From NCBI RefSeq assembly GCF_018881755.1, contig NZ_JACVPS010000001.1:1-36783 (forward strand): a stretch of DNA of 36,783 nt. Direction: 5' to 3'. Below, piece by piece: positions 6,416 to 14,240 of the stretch. The notes under the pieces are model-generated. The model was not told the DNA's origin, did not search any database, and was given only the letters and a program-made list of their open reading frames with translations. The translations under genes were made by a program, and so were the position numbers. The DNA is from Polynucleobacter finlandensis. Its GTDB lineage: Bacteria > Pseudomonadota > Gammaproteobacteria > Burkholderiales > Burkholderiaceae. Numbering within the stretch: the first letter of the stretch is position 1; each line of letters opens with the position of its first letter.

Positions 6416-7474
6416 TCAGCTTTCATACCGAAAGTTCACTCCCTTGCCTTGCCCACTCTGAGGCGGAATCCCAAATGAACTCCCAGGGCGATGAGCTGCC
6501 GTATAAACATTGGCCGCTGCCGAGGCTGCATCTGCTTGCTGCACTATTAAGTGCTCCAACATCTGCGGTTTTCTTGTATCCGGCGAAGTTAAATTAGGGT
6601 GAGGCTCTAATAAGTGCCGCAAATGATCAAAGGACTTTTCTGGATAGAGCGGCACATGTCTGGCTTGAGCCTTAATAACCAAATGTAATCCATTGAGCTT
6701 ATGGCCGTGTAGATAGGCAGAGGGCGTTAACTTAAATTCACGATCCCCAGTACTGCAAGGTTGATATTCATCTGCTTTACCAATGTCATGCAGCCACCCA
6801 TAGATCAAGGACAGCTCTAAATTGGCGGTTTGGTATCTGGCGATATTGTCAGAAATGAAGTTCACTACCTCTAAGGTGTGCTCCAAATTACCATTGAGAT
6901 AGCTGTGATGATGGGCTACTGAGCTTGGTCCAGTACAAAAGCGCTTAAAAAAGTCCCCCTCAAAGCAAATGGCATTGAGTAAATGCTGGTTTTTATCGTC
7001 CAGTTGCTCCCAAGCTTGTATTGCTCTAGTCAGAATGTCTTTATTGACAAACCAATCAGGCGGAGCGGTTTCAAAAAGGTTGTAGCTCATATCGGGGCGA
7101 TCAAGGCGGCACAGCCGAATGATTTGCAGGTAGCCATCAATCGAGATGGGCTTAATTCCTTTATAGGCAATGGTGACCAAACCATTGCAGGTGAGCTGGT
7201 CGTATCTTTGTTTGGCAAACCACTCGACCGCAATATTCACCCCTTGGGCATAAAGCACTGCTTGGTGACGATATTCATTGGTGGCGCTATTGGGCGCGAT
7301 GGTGATTTTGACAATACGCATGACCCTTGGCAAAAGTGAGGCATCCGTATACGTAATCTGATTTTGGAGATCCTGAACATCATAGGTTTGTAGGGGGGTT
7401 GGTATCGGCGATGGCAAAACATCATCTGGCCGATGGGGGTTTTTGGGTTGCTCGGGCAGGCTTGGCAGTTTCAT
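6416..7474 (-). CDS. HD-domain protein, YhaM-like 3'-5' exoribonuclease
   Basis: The 352-residue product has an N-terminal beta-rich part (about 45-125) compatible with an OB-fold nucleic-acid-binding domain, then an HD domain. HD residues include HHHSYLNGNLEHT (188-200, His199), GWLHDIGKADEY (226-237, His229/Asp230), LHGH (255-258) and a late Asp (about 314) in VQQADAAS. The spacing and the SP-x-P segment before that Asp resemble YhaM/Cbf1 exonucleases, which degrade RNA or DNA 3' to 5'. The start codon overlaps the integrase stop by four bases (ATGA), so it is co-translated with the integrase. Its job in the element is unknown; it ends convergently 38 bp from avd. A metal-dependent phosphohydrolase of another kind is possible. 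Confidence 0.7.
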   Translation of the reverse strand: MKLPSLPEQPKNPHRPDDVLPSPIPTPLQTYDVQDLQNQITYTDASLLPRVMRIVKITIAPNSATNEYRHQAVLYAQGVNIAVEWFAKQRYDQLTCNGLVTIAYKGIKPISIDGYLQIIRLCRLDRPDMSYNLFETAPPDWFVNKDILTRAIQAWEQLDDKNQHLLNAICFEGDFFKRFCTGPSSVAHHHSYLNGNLEHTLEVVNFISDNIARYQTANLELSLIYGWLHDIGKADEYQPCSTGDREFKLTPSAYLHGHKLNGLHLVIKAQARHVPLYPEKSFDHLRHLLEPHPNLTSPDTRKPQMLEHLIVQQADAASAAANVYTAAHRPGSSFGIPPQSGQGKGVNFRYES

Positions 7475-9030
7475 AAAAGGTCTCCCGCTGGATGATCTGA
7501 GGGTGGGATTGGGTCGGCTTTAGGGGGCACAGAAAGACCAGAATGTTTGGCAATTTCTAGCCAAGGATTGGCGATCAGTGCAGCATCGGCACTTGGATTG
7601 ATTCGAGTATTGGGCAGTGCAACTGGAGGCTTTGGGGTTTCGGGCTCAGGTAATTCTGGCGCTTGTTTAATTTCTTTAGTTGCTCGACTCTGAGTTTTCG
7701 GTAAATGATTCACTCCAATGCTGTTGCGATTTATACCTGAGTGGGCGCTTACTTCGTTGAGTGATTGGGAGTCCACAATGGGGTGCGGCTGGTCTTGCAT
7801 CTGCGCTGCCATAAGTCTTTCAAAAGCGCTTCCGTCCTGGCGGGTCAAGTTTGGAATAAATCGGGAATACACCCGAAAGAGCATCTCGGTAGTGGTGTGT
7901 CCCATCTGACGGGCGATCCATTCGGGTGCCTCACCGGAAGCCAACATGAGGGTGGCATAGGTATGGCGGGTTTGATATGGCACTCGCTTTTTCAGACCCA
8001 ATAATCTCAAGAGTGGATACCAAACTCGCTTAGAAATGTTGCGATGAGAAATCGGTGTTCCCGCACTGGTCGCAAAAACATACACGCCCTGCCCTGTTAC
8101 TTTGTGCTGAGCCAAAAGTGCATCAAAGACCATCTGAGACATTTGGATGTCACGTTCAGATTCTCCCGTTTTGGGAGTTTCCTCATAGTCATTCACAATC
8201 GTCTCTTTGATGGAAATCGTGCGGCGCTCAAAATCGACGTACTGCCATTTGAGGCCATCGATCTCACCAGTACGGGTCCCCGTAAAGAAGCGAACGATGT
8301 AGTAATTGCGAAAGTCAGCTCGAACCGTGCGAAGAATGTCTTGGACTTCTTGCATCGTGAACGGCTGAACATCAGTCTTGCCTACTCTTAAGGGCTTGAT
8401 ATTGATAAAGGCCGGGGCAAATTCATATCGGTCGGCAGCCTCTGTCAATATCATCCGCAGCGGGGTCATGATGTGGTTGATGCGAGAAGCCGAAAGGCTC
8501 TCTTTATTCTTAATACCGGGTAACTTCGCCAAAGAGGAGCGAAAAGCCAGAATGTCGCCCTTTTTAATTTCGTTTACAGGTCTAGGGCCAAACTGAGGAA
8601 TCAGGGAGTTATCTAGAACACCGCGGGTAGTCGTTCTATGGGAACGCTTCCACCCTACCTCCATCTCTGAATACCACTGATTGGCAAAGTCGGAAAACAG
8701 TGGGGTTTGACGATGGGTTGATGGCGGGCGGTCGGGTGGCATTCCAGCAATGGCTAAAACCAAGTTGGTGGGAGCCTTATTAATAGCAGGGGTGCTAATA
8801 GCCAGTCGTGCTTCTTCTACTTCTGCAATGCGTTTACTCATTGGAAAGAAGTGCTCATGGCGGTAAGAGCCATTGGCTACAGCTACTTTGATGTTTTCAT
8901 CTAGCTTGGCCAGTAATTTGCGGTTAGTCTTGGAATCACCCAATTCCGTTTGCTCTCTACAGCGAATCCCAAAAACTCGGAAATCCAGAAAGAGGCGCCC
9001 AGTTTCTTTTCTGACGCGAATGTTAGACAT
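7471..9030 (-). CDS. int: Tyrosine recombinase integrase
   Basis: This is a phage-type integrase of about 519 residues. Numbering below counts from a TTG two codons upstream of the preferred ATG. It has an N-terminal arm-binding domain (IRVRKETGRLFLDFRVFG), a core-binding SAM-like domain (about 112-210) and a catalytic domain with Arg255 (GTRTGE), Lys289 (PKTGESERD), Arg357-His358 (PYQTRHTYA), His380 (MGH) and nucleophile Tyr390 (RVYSRF). The usual first His of the HxxR box is Tyr354, as in many phage integrases with a YQTRHT motif. About 120 extra Pro-rich residues follow the catalytic domain. ATG at 9030 is preferred because of the GGGGG stretch upstream. It overlaps the xis stop. It points away from tRNA-Arg, the likely attachment gene. 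Confidence 0.92.
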   Translation of the reverse strand: MSNIRVRKETGRLFLDFRVFGIRCREQTELGDSKTNRKLLAKLDENIKVAVANGSYRHEHFFPMSKRIAEVEEARLAISTPAINKAPTNLVLAIAGMPPDRPPSTHRQTPLFSDFANQWYSEMEVGWKRSHRTTTRGVLDNSLIPQFGPRPVNEIKKGDILAFRSSLAKLPGIKNKESLSASRINHIMTPLRMILTEAADRYEFAPAFINIKPLRVGKTDVQPFTMQEVQDILRTVRADFRNYYIVRFFTGTRTGEIDGLKWQYVDFERRTISIKETIVNDYEETPKTGESERDIQMSQMVFDALLAQHKVTGQGVYVFATSAGTPISHRNISKRVWYPLLRLLGLKKRVPYQTRHTYATLMLASGEAPEWIARQMGHTTTEMLFRVYSRFIPNLTRQDGSAFERLMAAQMQDQPHPIVDSQSLNEVSAHSGINRNSIGVNHLPKTQSRATKEIKQAPELPEPETPKPPVALPNTRINPSADAALIANPWLEIAKHSGLSVPPKADPIPPSDHPAGDLL

Positions 9031-9259
9031 GAACAACGCCCCCTCTTGCCATTGGGATTTGATTTAGGGTCGAAGAGATCGCCTTTGTCATGTCATCCTC
9101 AATAACTTCCCAGATATAGAGAATCTTTCTTCCGCCAAAAGGGCGGAAATAATGACGCCCCTCTAATAAGACAGAATCTTTAAGTTGATCCCGAATTGTG
9201 CGGGGGTCGTATTTAATGCGAGCTGATAGCTCTTCGGTGGTGAGATAGGTCTGTGCCAT
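9023..9259 (-). CDS. Excisionase-like small DNA-binding protein
   Basis: A basic product of about 78 residues with a winged-helix/HTH start (TYLTTEELSARIKYDPRTIRDQL) and a FRPFGGRKILYIWEVIE segment typical of Xis-like or MerR-type excisionases. ATG at 9259 is chosen because GGAG precedes it by 7 bases; an in-frame ATG at 9271 lacks a ribosome site. It overlaps the integrase start, so Xis and Int are translationally coupled. Expected role is to bend att DNA and bias the integrase towards excision. Confidence 0.75.
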   Translation of the reverse strand: MAQTYLTTEELSARIKYDPRTIRDQLKDSVLLEGRHYFRPFGGRKILYIWEVIEDDMTKAISSTLNQIPMARGGVVHV

Positions 9260-9326
9260 TGTTAACTCCATGTAGTAAAATCAATCAAAGTGGCGAAAAG
9301 TAATCCTTAATTAACTTTTGCCATCC

Positions 9327-9363
9327 TAAATGACATTATGCATGAGTAAATGACATTTAGCAA
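9327..9363 (-). promoter_or_regulatory. xis-int promoter with palindromic operator candidates
   Basis: On the minus strand TTGCTA (9358-9363) and CATAAT (9335-9340) are 17 bp apart and drive xis-int-HD. A perfect palindrome TAAATG-A-CATTTA (9347-9359) covers spacer and -35. A near-copy (9327-9339) covers the -10, its centre 20 bp away. A third copy with one mismatch (9407-9419) overlaps the first codons of the divergent regulator. This layout fits repression by the adjacent XRE-type protein. Confidence 0.6.
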
Positions 9364-9401
9364 GCACTTTTTACATTTAATATTAAAAAAAGCTATTCAG
9401 A

Positions 9402-9614
9402 ATGATAAAATGCCATTTATCGACCCTTATGGGCGAAAGAAAACTCAAGTTGGTAGATGTCGCTCGTGAAACAGGCTTGCATCGGAATACCATCACCCTG
9501 CTTTACGATGAAACAGCTGCAAGGGTCGATTTAGATGCAATTAGTAAGCTGTGCAAATTCTTCGATTGCAAAGTTGAAGATCTATTTGAGTACATTCCTG
9601 ATGCTTCAAATTAA
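9402..9614 (+). CDS. XRE/Cro-type HTH regulator
   Basis: The 70-residue product is a single compact helix-turn-helix domain (LMGERKLKLVDVARETGLHRNTITLLYDE, then LDAISKLCKFFDCKVEDLFEY), the small YozG/HTH_26-like Cro form. It is divergent from xis-int and separated from it by three palindromic operator candidates, one inside its own first codons, so it probably represses integration/excision genes and itself. Starts at 9402 or at an internal ATG (9429) are both possible; neither has a clear ribosome site. Confidence 0.82.
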   Translation: MIKCHLSTLMGERKLKLVDVARETGLHRNTITLLYDETAARVDLDAISKLCKFFDCKVEDLFEYIPDASN

Positions 9615-9648
9615 TGGTCATCAAGCTATAGGATCAAATATTTAACTA

Positions 9649-9855
9649 TTGGCACAAGAAATGTGTCAATTTGAGGCTAATACTCAAAACCAGCATAGAT
9701 CAAAAAGGGTGGGCACAGAGCAGGCACAAAATGGGCACGGTTTGGGCACAAATGAGGATTTGAGTATTGGCCTAATTTGTAAATGAAGAGATATCAAAAG
9801 CATTAAAAGCCGCAAAAAATAGCTTTCAATGCAGTTTTTTGAGAACTGTGTGCCC
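9649..9855. repeat. Candidate attachment-site region with 11-bp-phased iterons
   Basis: GGGCACA-like units start at 9711, 9722 (AGGCACA), 9733 (GGGCACG) and 9744, exactly 11 bp apart, so on one DNA face. An inverted copy TGTGCCC lies at 9849-9855, eight bases from the tRNA 3' end. An imperfect palindrome TTGGCACA / TGTGTCAA (9649-9656, 9662-9669) precedes them. The iterons are flanked by the inverted pair AATACTCAAA (9679-9688) and TTTGAGTATT (9759-9768). Arm-type integrase or Xis sites are the likely meaning. No gene is seen in 9615-9862. Confidence 0.6.
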
Positions 9856-9862
9856 GAAAGAC

Positions 9863-9938
9863 TGGTGCGCCCGGCAGGAATCGAACCTGCGACCCTTGGC
9901 TTCGGAGGCCAATACTCTATCCACTGAGCTACGGGCGC
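9863..9938 (-). tRNA. tRNA-Arg(CCG)
   Basis: All four arms are present, with a GCGCCCG / CGGGCGC acceptor stem, anticodon loop CTCCGAA (anticodon CCG, codon CGG), GGTTCGATTCC T-arm and encoded CCA. Its 3' end faces the integrase and the iterons, so it is the probable integration gene of the element to the left. Confidence 0.96.
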
Positions 9939-9993
9939 CAGTAGCAAAAACAATCATCTGGCTATTGTAAGTGCCTATAACGCAAGCTCTCGT

Positions 9994-9999
9994 TATAAT
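9994..9999 (+). promoter_or_regulatory. Possible -10 box for the cytochrome c gene
   Basis: A perfect TATAAT lies 45 bases before the cytochrome start codon in the 106-bp gap after tRNA-Arg. I see no good -35 at the expected distance, so the assignment is weak. Confidence 0.35.
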
Positions 10000-10044
10000 C
10001 ACGGCAAAGTAACCCTCTCAACCCCGTCAAACGATAAAAGTCCT

Positions 10045-10557
10045 ATGAGCAACGAGCACGGTAGCCTAATTAAGTCCCCTAAACAATTGATCATCATGGT
10101 CTTCGCAAGCTTTTTTGTGCCATTGATTATTATTTTGTTACTCATGGTGTATGTGAACAGCGGCAAGCGCGATGGCGGGGAAAGCGCGGACGCTGCCAAG
10201 TCTACCGAGCAATTGATTAAGCCAGTTGCCCAATTAAATTTTAAAGATGCAAGCGCTCCACGCGAACTTCAAACGGGTGAGCAGGTTTACAAAGCGGTTT
10301 GTTCTTCTTGCCACGCCACGGGTGCGGCAGGTGCGCCTAAATTTGGTGATGCAAGCGCCTGGGCGCCACGTATTGCTAAGGGCTATGACTCATTGATGAC
10401 TTCTGTAATTAAGGGCAAGGGCGCGATGCCAGCTCGCGGCGGTTCTAACCCTACAGAGATTAGTGATTACGAATTGGGTCGTGCAGTTGTCTATATGGCT
10501 AATTCTGCTGGCGGTAAATTACCAGAGCCTAAGGCGCCTGCAACAGCTACAAAATAA
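10045..10557 (+). CDS. Membrane-anchored cytochrome c5-like protein
   Basis: The 170-residue product has a hydrophobic N-terminal segment (about 13-35) that is either an uncleaved anchor or a long signal, then a Ser/Lys-rich linker and one class I cytochrome c domain (about 77-160). The heme site is CSSCH (about 91-95) and a Met in KGKGAMPARGG is the likely sixth ligand. The c5 family shuttles electrons in the periplasm, usually towards terminal oxidases. It is a single gene ending at a terminator shared with convergent rsmI. Confidence 0.88.
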   Translation: MSNEHGSLIKSPKQLIIMVFASFFVPLIIILLLMVYVNSGKRDGGESADAAKSTEQLIKPVAQLNFKDASAPRELQTGEQVYKAVCSSCHATGAAGAPKFGDASAWAPRIAKGYDSLMTSVIKGKGAMPARGGSNPTEISDYELGRAVVYMANSAGGKLPEPKAPATATK

Positions 10558-10575
10558 ATTTTTTCTGCGTTAAAG

Positions 10576-10604
10576 AAAAAGCTGGCGTTGAGCCAGCTTT
10601 TTTA
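10576..10604. terminator. Bidirectional terminator between cytochrome c and rsmI
   Basis: AAAAAGCTGGC (10576-10586) and GCCAGCTTTTT (10592-10602) form an 11-bp stem with a 5-base loop. The T run on one side and A run on the other let it serve both convergent genes. It touches the rsmI stop codon. Confidence 0.85.
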
Positions 10605-11507
10605 TTTCTCATCATCGCTAGCTTTTGCATCGAGCGCAATTTGATAGGCTTCTTTCTTTGAAAGTCCTAAAGCCTGCGCAAGCACAGCAGCAATCTCTTT
10701 ACTGCCAAGGTAAGGGCTTAAAGCGTTTGCCCACAGTAAAAGAGAGGCGTGCTCAGGAGCTTCACCAGCATTAGCTAGGCGCCCTGCCACCAAAATAATG
10801 AATTCTCCTTTGAGACTGCTTGCAGTTTCAAGCCACTGTGGAATTGCACTTGCCCGCACAGAAATAATTTGCTCAAATTTTTTCGTCAGCTCGCGCCCTA
10901 CTACTATCTGTCGATCTGGCTCAAGCGCATTTGCTAGGACTAGAAGGGTTTCTTTAATGTGGTGAGGAGACTCAAAAAAGATACTGGTTTTTGTACTGCT
11001 GCGAATGTCATGAATTAGCGCGTCGCGTTCTTTGGTTTTGTTGGGCCAAAAGCCTACAAACTGAAAGCGCCCTTCTGAGTTCAGCATGACGGCACCACCG
11101 ATAGAGACCGCCGAAGATACTGCGCTCGCCCCTGGAATCGGCACAACGCGAAAGCCTGCCTTTTGAACTTCATCCACCAGTCGGGCTCCGGGATCGGATA
11201 CCCCAGGCGTACCCGCATCAGAAATGTAAGCCCAGCGCTCGTTCTGTGCCAGATGCTGGATTACCGTTTGCGCCCCACCCATTTCATTGTGCTCATGCAG
11301 AGCTAGGCACTTCTTATGAATACCAAATTGCTGCAGTAGTGCAGCACTATGCCTAGTATCTTCGCAGGCAATGCCATCGACAGCATTGAGAACATGCAAA
11401 GCACGCAGGGTGATATCCCCTAAATTACCAATCGGGGTGGCAACCATATAGAGAGCCCCGGCAGGTAAATCTTGCTGCTGCAGAAAGTCAAATGAGCTCA
11501 GGTCCAT
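10602..11507 (-). CDS. rsmI: 16S rRNA (cytidine1402-2'-O)-methyltransferase
   Basis: The 301-residue product has the SAM-dependent tetrapyrrole-methylase fold typical of RsmI: LYMVATPIGNLGDITLRAL near the N-terminus (19-37), ACEDTRHSA, SDAGTPGVSDPG, a VPIPGASA loop and FFESPHHI. RsmI 2'-O-methylates C1402 in the 16S decoding centre. Length is close to the family norm (about 285-300). It is divergent from the diaA-like gene, as E. coli rsmI (yraL) is divergent from the lpoA-yraN-diaA-dolP row. Confidence 0.95.
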   Translation of the reverse strand: MDLSSFDFLQQQDLPAGALYMVATPIGNLGDITLRALHVLNAVDGIACEDTRHSAALLQQFGIHKKCLALHEHNEMGGAQTVIQHLAQNERWAYISDAGTPGVSDPGARLVDEVQKAGFRVVPIPGASAVSSAVSIGGAVMLNSEGRFQFVGFWPNKTKERDALIHDIRSSTKTSIFFESPHHIKETLLVLANALEPDRQIVVGRELTKKFEQIISVRASAIPQWLETASSLKGEFIILVAGRLANAGEAPEHASLLLWANALSPYLGSKEIAAVLAQALGLSKKEAYQIALDAKASDDEK

Positions 11508-11613
11508 GGGTAGAAGTTTTGCGCTGGATTAATCAATAAGTAAGAGAATACGTTGCTTTTGGTTTGATTAGTGGGTTGCGGAAAAAGGACCTGCTTTGGC
11601 GCATAATATTGTT

Positions 11614-12216
11614 ATGGATAAAAATACGATTGAACGCTTGCGCAAGCGCGCATCCCAACATTTTTTAGACAGCATTGCCGTTAAGCAAGACGCTGAGAAA
11701 ATTCTTCCAGAAGTGGTAGCGCATGGCGTGCTCACGATGGTTGAGTGTTTGCGAGCTGGCGGTAAGGTGATGGCTTGCGGAAACGGTGGATCAGCCGCTG
11801 ATGCGCAGCACTTTGCAGCCGAGTTGATTGGCCGCTTTGAACGTGAACGTCAAGAGCTTGCTGCGATTGCATTGACAACGGATACTTCTATCTTGACTGC
11901 TGTTGGCAATGATTACAGCTACGATGAGATTTTTAGTAAACAAGTCCGCGGCCTTGGAAAAAAAGGCGACATCCTCTTGGGTATTTCGACGTCAGGCAAC
12001 TCTAAGAATGTGGTGAAGGCAATTGAAGTAGCAAAAAAAATGGGCATCAAAATTATTGCGCTGACAGGTAACGGTGGCGGAAAAATTGCAAGTCTCTTAG
12101 ACAAAGACGATATCCATCTTTGCGCCCCCTCTACTCGTACCGCACGCATTCAGGAAACACATTTAGTGTTGTTGCATAGTTTGTGTGATGGTGTTGATCA
12201 CATATTGCTTGATTAA
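11614..12216 (+). CDS. diaA: SIS-domain protein, DiaA/GmhA (phosphoheptose isomerase) family
   Basis: The product of about 200 residues is a single SIS domain with CGNGGSAADAQHFAAEL, LTTDTSILTAVGNDYSY, GISTSGNSKNVVKA and ARIQETHLVLLHSLCD. GmhA isomerases (sedoheptulose-7-phosphate to heptose phosphate) and DiaA (DnaA-binding initiation factor) share these motifs. The neighbours rsmI and dolP match the E. coli diaA locus and favour DiaA. ATG at 11614 is taken; TTG at 11596 has AAGGA six bases upstream and would add six residues. lpoA and yraN, present between rsmI and diaA in E. coli, are absent here. Confidence 0.88.
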   Translation: MDKNTIERLRKRASQHFLDSIAVKQDAEKILPEVVAHGVLTMVECLRAGGKVMACGNGGSAADAQHFAAELIGRFERERQELAAIALTTDTSILTAVGNDYSYDEIFSKQVRGLGKKGDILLGISTSGNSKNVVKAIEVAKKMGIKIIALTGNGGGKIASLLDKDDIHLCAPSTRTARIQETHLVLLHSLCDGVDHILLD

Positions 12217-12245
12217 TAGCGCCCTAACAATAGAAAGCATTCACG

Positions 12246-12893
12246 ATGCAAATCAAACTCGCAAGTAAATTACTCATTGCTTTAATGCTCACTTCATTCT
12301 TATCGGCATGTGGCGTTCTGGCTGTTGGCGGCGTTGCTGCAAGTGCAGCTGTCCTAGCTGACCGTCGTAGTCCGAACGTGCAGGCCATTGACAAAGGCAT
12401 CGAGCTAGAGGCTGGCAATGCGCTGTCTAAGCGATTTGGTGATAACGCACATATCAACATCACTTCGTTCAATCAAAAAGTGTTGATCACGGGCGAAGCA
12501 AAAGACGCCGATATCAAGGGTGAAGCTGGCGCTTATGTTAAAGCGATGAAGAATGCCCGTAGCGTATACAACGAGTTGGTAATAGGCGCTAATAGCACTT
12601 ATACAGCCCGCGCCAATGACTCTTACCTTGAGTCGAAAATAAAAACCCAAATGATTTTTACAGAGCAATTACCATCGAACTCAATGGCGATTGTTGCTGA
12701 AGGCAGCAGTGTTTACCTGATGGGAATCTTAACGCAAAAAGAAGCTGATATTGCAAAGAAAGTTGCGAGTAATGCCAGCGGCGTGAAAGAAGTATTTGTT
12801 TACTTTGACATCATCTCTGACGCAGAGAAAGCGCGATTAGACAAACAAGGTAAGGCCGATGAATCACAACCGACTAGCCCAAAATTTCAGTAA
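12246..12893 (+). CDS. dolP: BON-domain outer-membrane lipoprotein, DolP-like
   Basis: The 215-residue product begins with a lipoprotein signal and LSAC lipobox (Cys22). Two BON domains follow (about 50-120 and 125-195), with the GVKEVFVYFDI ending typical of the second. DolP (YraP) binds anionic phospholipid in the outer membrane and supports envelope integrity. It follows the diaA-like gene by 29 bp, the same order as in E. coli, and is probably in one transcript with it and the next cytochrome gene. Confidence 0.88.
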   Translation: MQIKLASKLLIALMLTSFLSACGVLAVGGVAASAAVLADRRSPNVQAIDKGIELEAGNALSKRFGDNAHINITSFNQKVLITGEAKDADIKGEAGAYVKAMKNARSVYNELVIGANSTYTARANDSYLESKIKTQMIFTEQLPSNSMAIVAEGSSVYLMGILTQKEADIAKKVASNASGVKEVFVYFDIISDAEKARLDKQGKADESQPTSPKFQ

Positions 12894-12915
12894 GAAATTA
12901 TCAGCAGCGGAATAA

Positions 12916-13269
12916 ATGATTTCAGTATGGGTTCATGTGAGGGCGGCTTTTTTGGCCGCCCTTCTCTTTGTTGGAGCACCTACTGCGTATGCATCTAGTG
13001 AGAACGCTAAAGCATTTGCAATTGCCAAACAAAATGCATGCTTAGGTTGTCACGCAATCAACAAAAAAATTGTTGGGCCAAGCTTTCAAGATATTGCCGC
13101 CAAATATAAAAATAGTCCTAGCGCAAATGCCCTGTTAAAAAATAAGATTCAAAAAGGTGGTGCGGGATCTTGGGGCGTAGTGCCGATGCCTGCGAATGCT
13201 AAGTTAAGCGATGCGGAGCTCTCGATCTTGGTGCCTTGGATTTTGCAAGGCGCCCCCAGCAACAACTAA
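12916..13269 (+). CDS. Small periplasmic cytochrome c (class I)
   Basis: The 117-residue product has a signal peptide (cleavage near AYAS, about residue 26) and one heme c domain: CLGCH (about 42-46), GPSFQDIAAKY, and VVPMPANAKLSDAEL with the axial Met. This matches c551/c552-type electron carriers. It follows dolP by 22 bp and overlaps the convergent GNAT stop by four bases. Confidence 0.9.
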   Translation: MISVWVHVRAAFLAALLFVGAPTAYASSENAKAFAIAKQNACLGCHAINKKIVGPSFQDIAAKYKNSPSANALLKNKIQKGGAGSWGVVPMPANAKLSDAELSILVPWILQGAPSNN

Positions 13270-13922
13270 GACGCTAGTGCCGGCCTGCCCAAGAACCACC
13301 ACCAAGCAGCATGAGAGCGCTTCAAATTTGCTTTGACTGCGTAATCAAAGTCAGCCCATTGCTCGTTAGCAGCCTCTTCCACGATCGTGCTGGAATTTGC
13401 AGGGGGTAATTTGAGATAGGCATCAGCATCGCCATAAGCGTATTCAACACTCATGCCAGCCTTTTGTGCCAAATGCATCATGGCTTTGTTGTTTGCTAAG
13501 CAATGAACAAATAAAGTTTCAATGCGCGTATTGCGTGAGTGCACAGCAGCACGCCCTAACAAGGCGGTACCAAAGCCCTGGGCCCTGCCTTCGGCCAGCA
13601 CTGATACGCCAAACTCTGCTGCACGTGCTTTGCTCTTAAAGACCGGTAGGTAGGCTAGATGTGCGAGGCCAACGATATTGAGCTGTGCATCAAATATGCC
13701 AAATATCGTGTCCTGGTTGAAGTCTAGGCCTTCAACATAGCGCTCTATCACTTCATCAGGGGTGTGTGTCCCAAAGCGGAGGCGACGATCGTCATCATTC
13801 AGTTGTAAAAAATGCTCAAGAATGGCCGCCCTATGACCGGCGTGAAGCTCGCGCACTGGCACGGGAATCCTCGCAACATGTGGGTTGCCGGGCAAGCGAC
13901 TCTTGGAAAATTTATTGTGCAT
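13266..13922 (-). CDS. GNAT-family N-acetyltransferase
   Basis: The product of about 218 residues has the GNAT core: beta strands IFGIFDAQLNIVGLAHL and EFGVSVLAEGRAQGFGTALLGRA (acetyl-CoA pyrophosphate loop), then FVHCLANNKAMMHLAQKAGM. Substrate cannot be read from sequence. ATG at 13922 is preferred over an upstream in-frame start at 13955, which adds a Cys/aromatic-rich stretch unlike the family. It converges on the cytochrome gene with overlapping stops. Confidence 0.82.
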   Translation of the reverse strand: MHNKFSKSRLPGNPHVARIPVPVRELHAGHRAAILEHFLQLNDDDRRLRFGTHTPDEVIERYVEGLDFNQDTIFGIFDAQLNIVGLAHLAYLPVFKSKARAAEFGVSVLAEGRAQGFGTALLGRAAVHSRNTRIETLFVHCLANNKAMMHLAQKAGMSVEYAYGDADAYLKLPPANSSTIVEEAANEQWADFDYAVKANLKRSHAAWWWFLGRPALAS

Positions 13923-14164
13923 AGCAACATAGTAGCAGGGAATACAGAAAAACACAGGGTAATCCCTAGTTTTTCAAAAAATACCAGCTCAGAATGCAAA
14001 AAAAGAGTGTTTTTGAAGATGAAAATAGACCAAATGCTCCAAAACCCTTAAATTTTCAAAAAAAGTTGAATATTTTTTTGATTTCTATCTAATTGATTTG
14101 ATTGAGCTTATTTTTAAAATCAGAAAAAACATCGTCTATTTAGCGTAAAAGAGTACGAAAGGTG

Positions 14165-14193
14165 TTGACGACCCTGTAAATGTGGGATATAGT
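14165..14193 (+). promoter_or_regulatory. rRNA operon promoter
   Basis: TTGACG (14165-14170) and TATAGT (14188-14193) are 17 bp apart. An A/T-rich stretch (about 14040-14130) precedes them and may hold UP or Fis-like elements. It lies about 210 bp before 16S. The rest of 13956-14164 shows no gene. Confidence 0.8.
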
Positions 14194-14240
14194 CTCATCT
14201 CTCTGCTGGATGTTATTAAGAAATACGAAACAAGCCAGCC

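Noticed and set aside
9711..9750. Short regular repeats as a CRISPR array
   Set aside because: Repeat units are 7 bp with 4-bp gaps, far below CRISPR size, and no cas genes occur.
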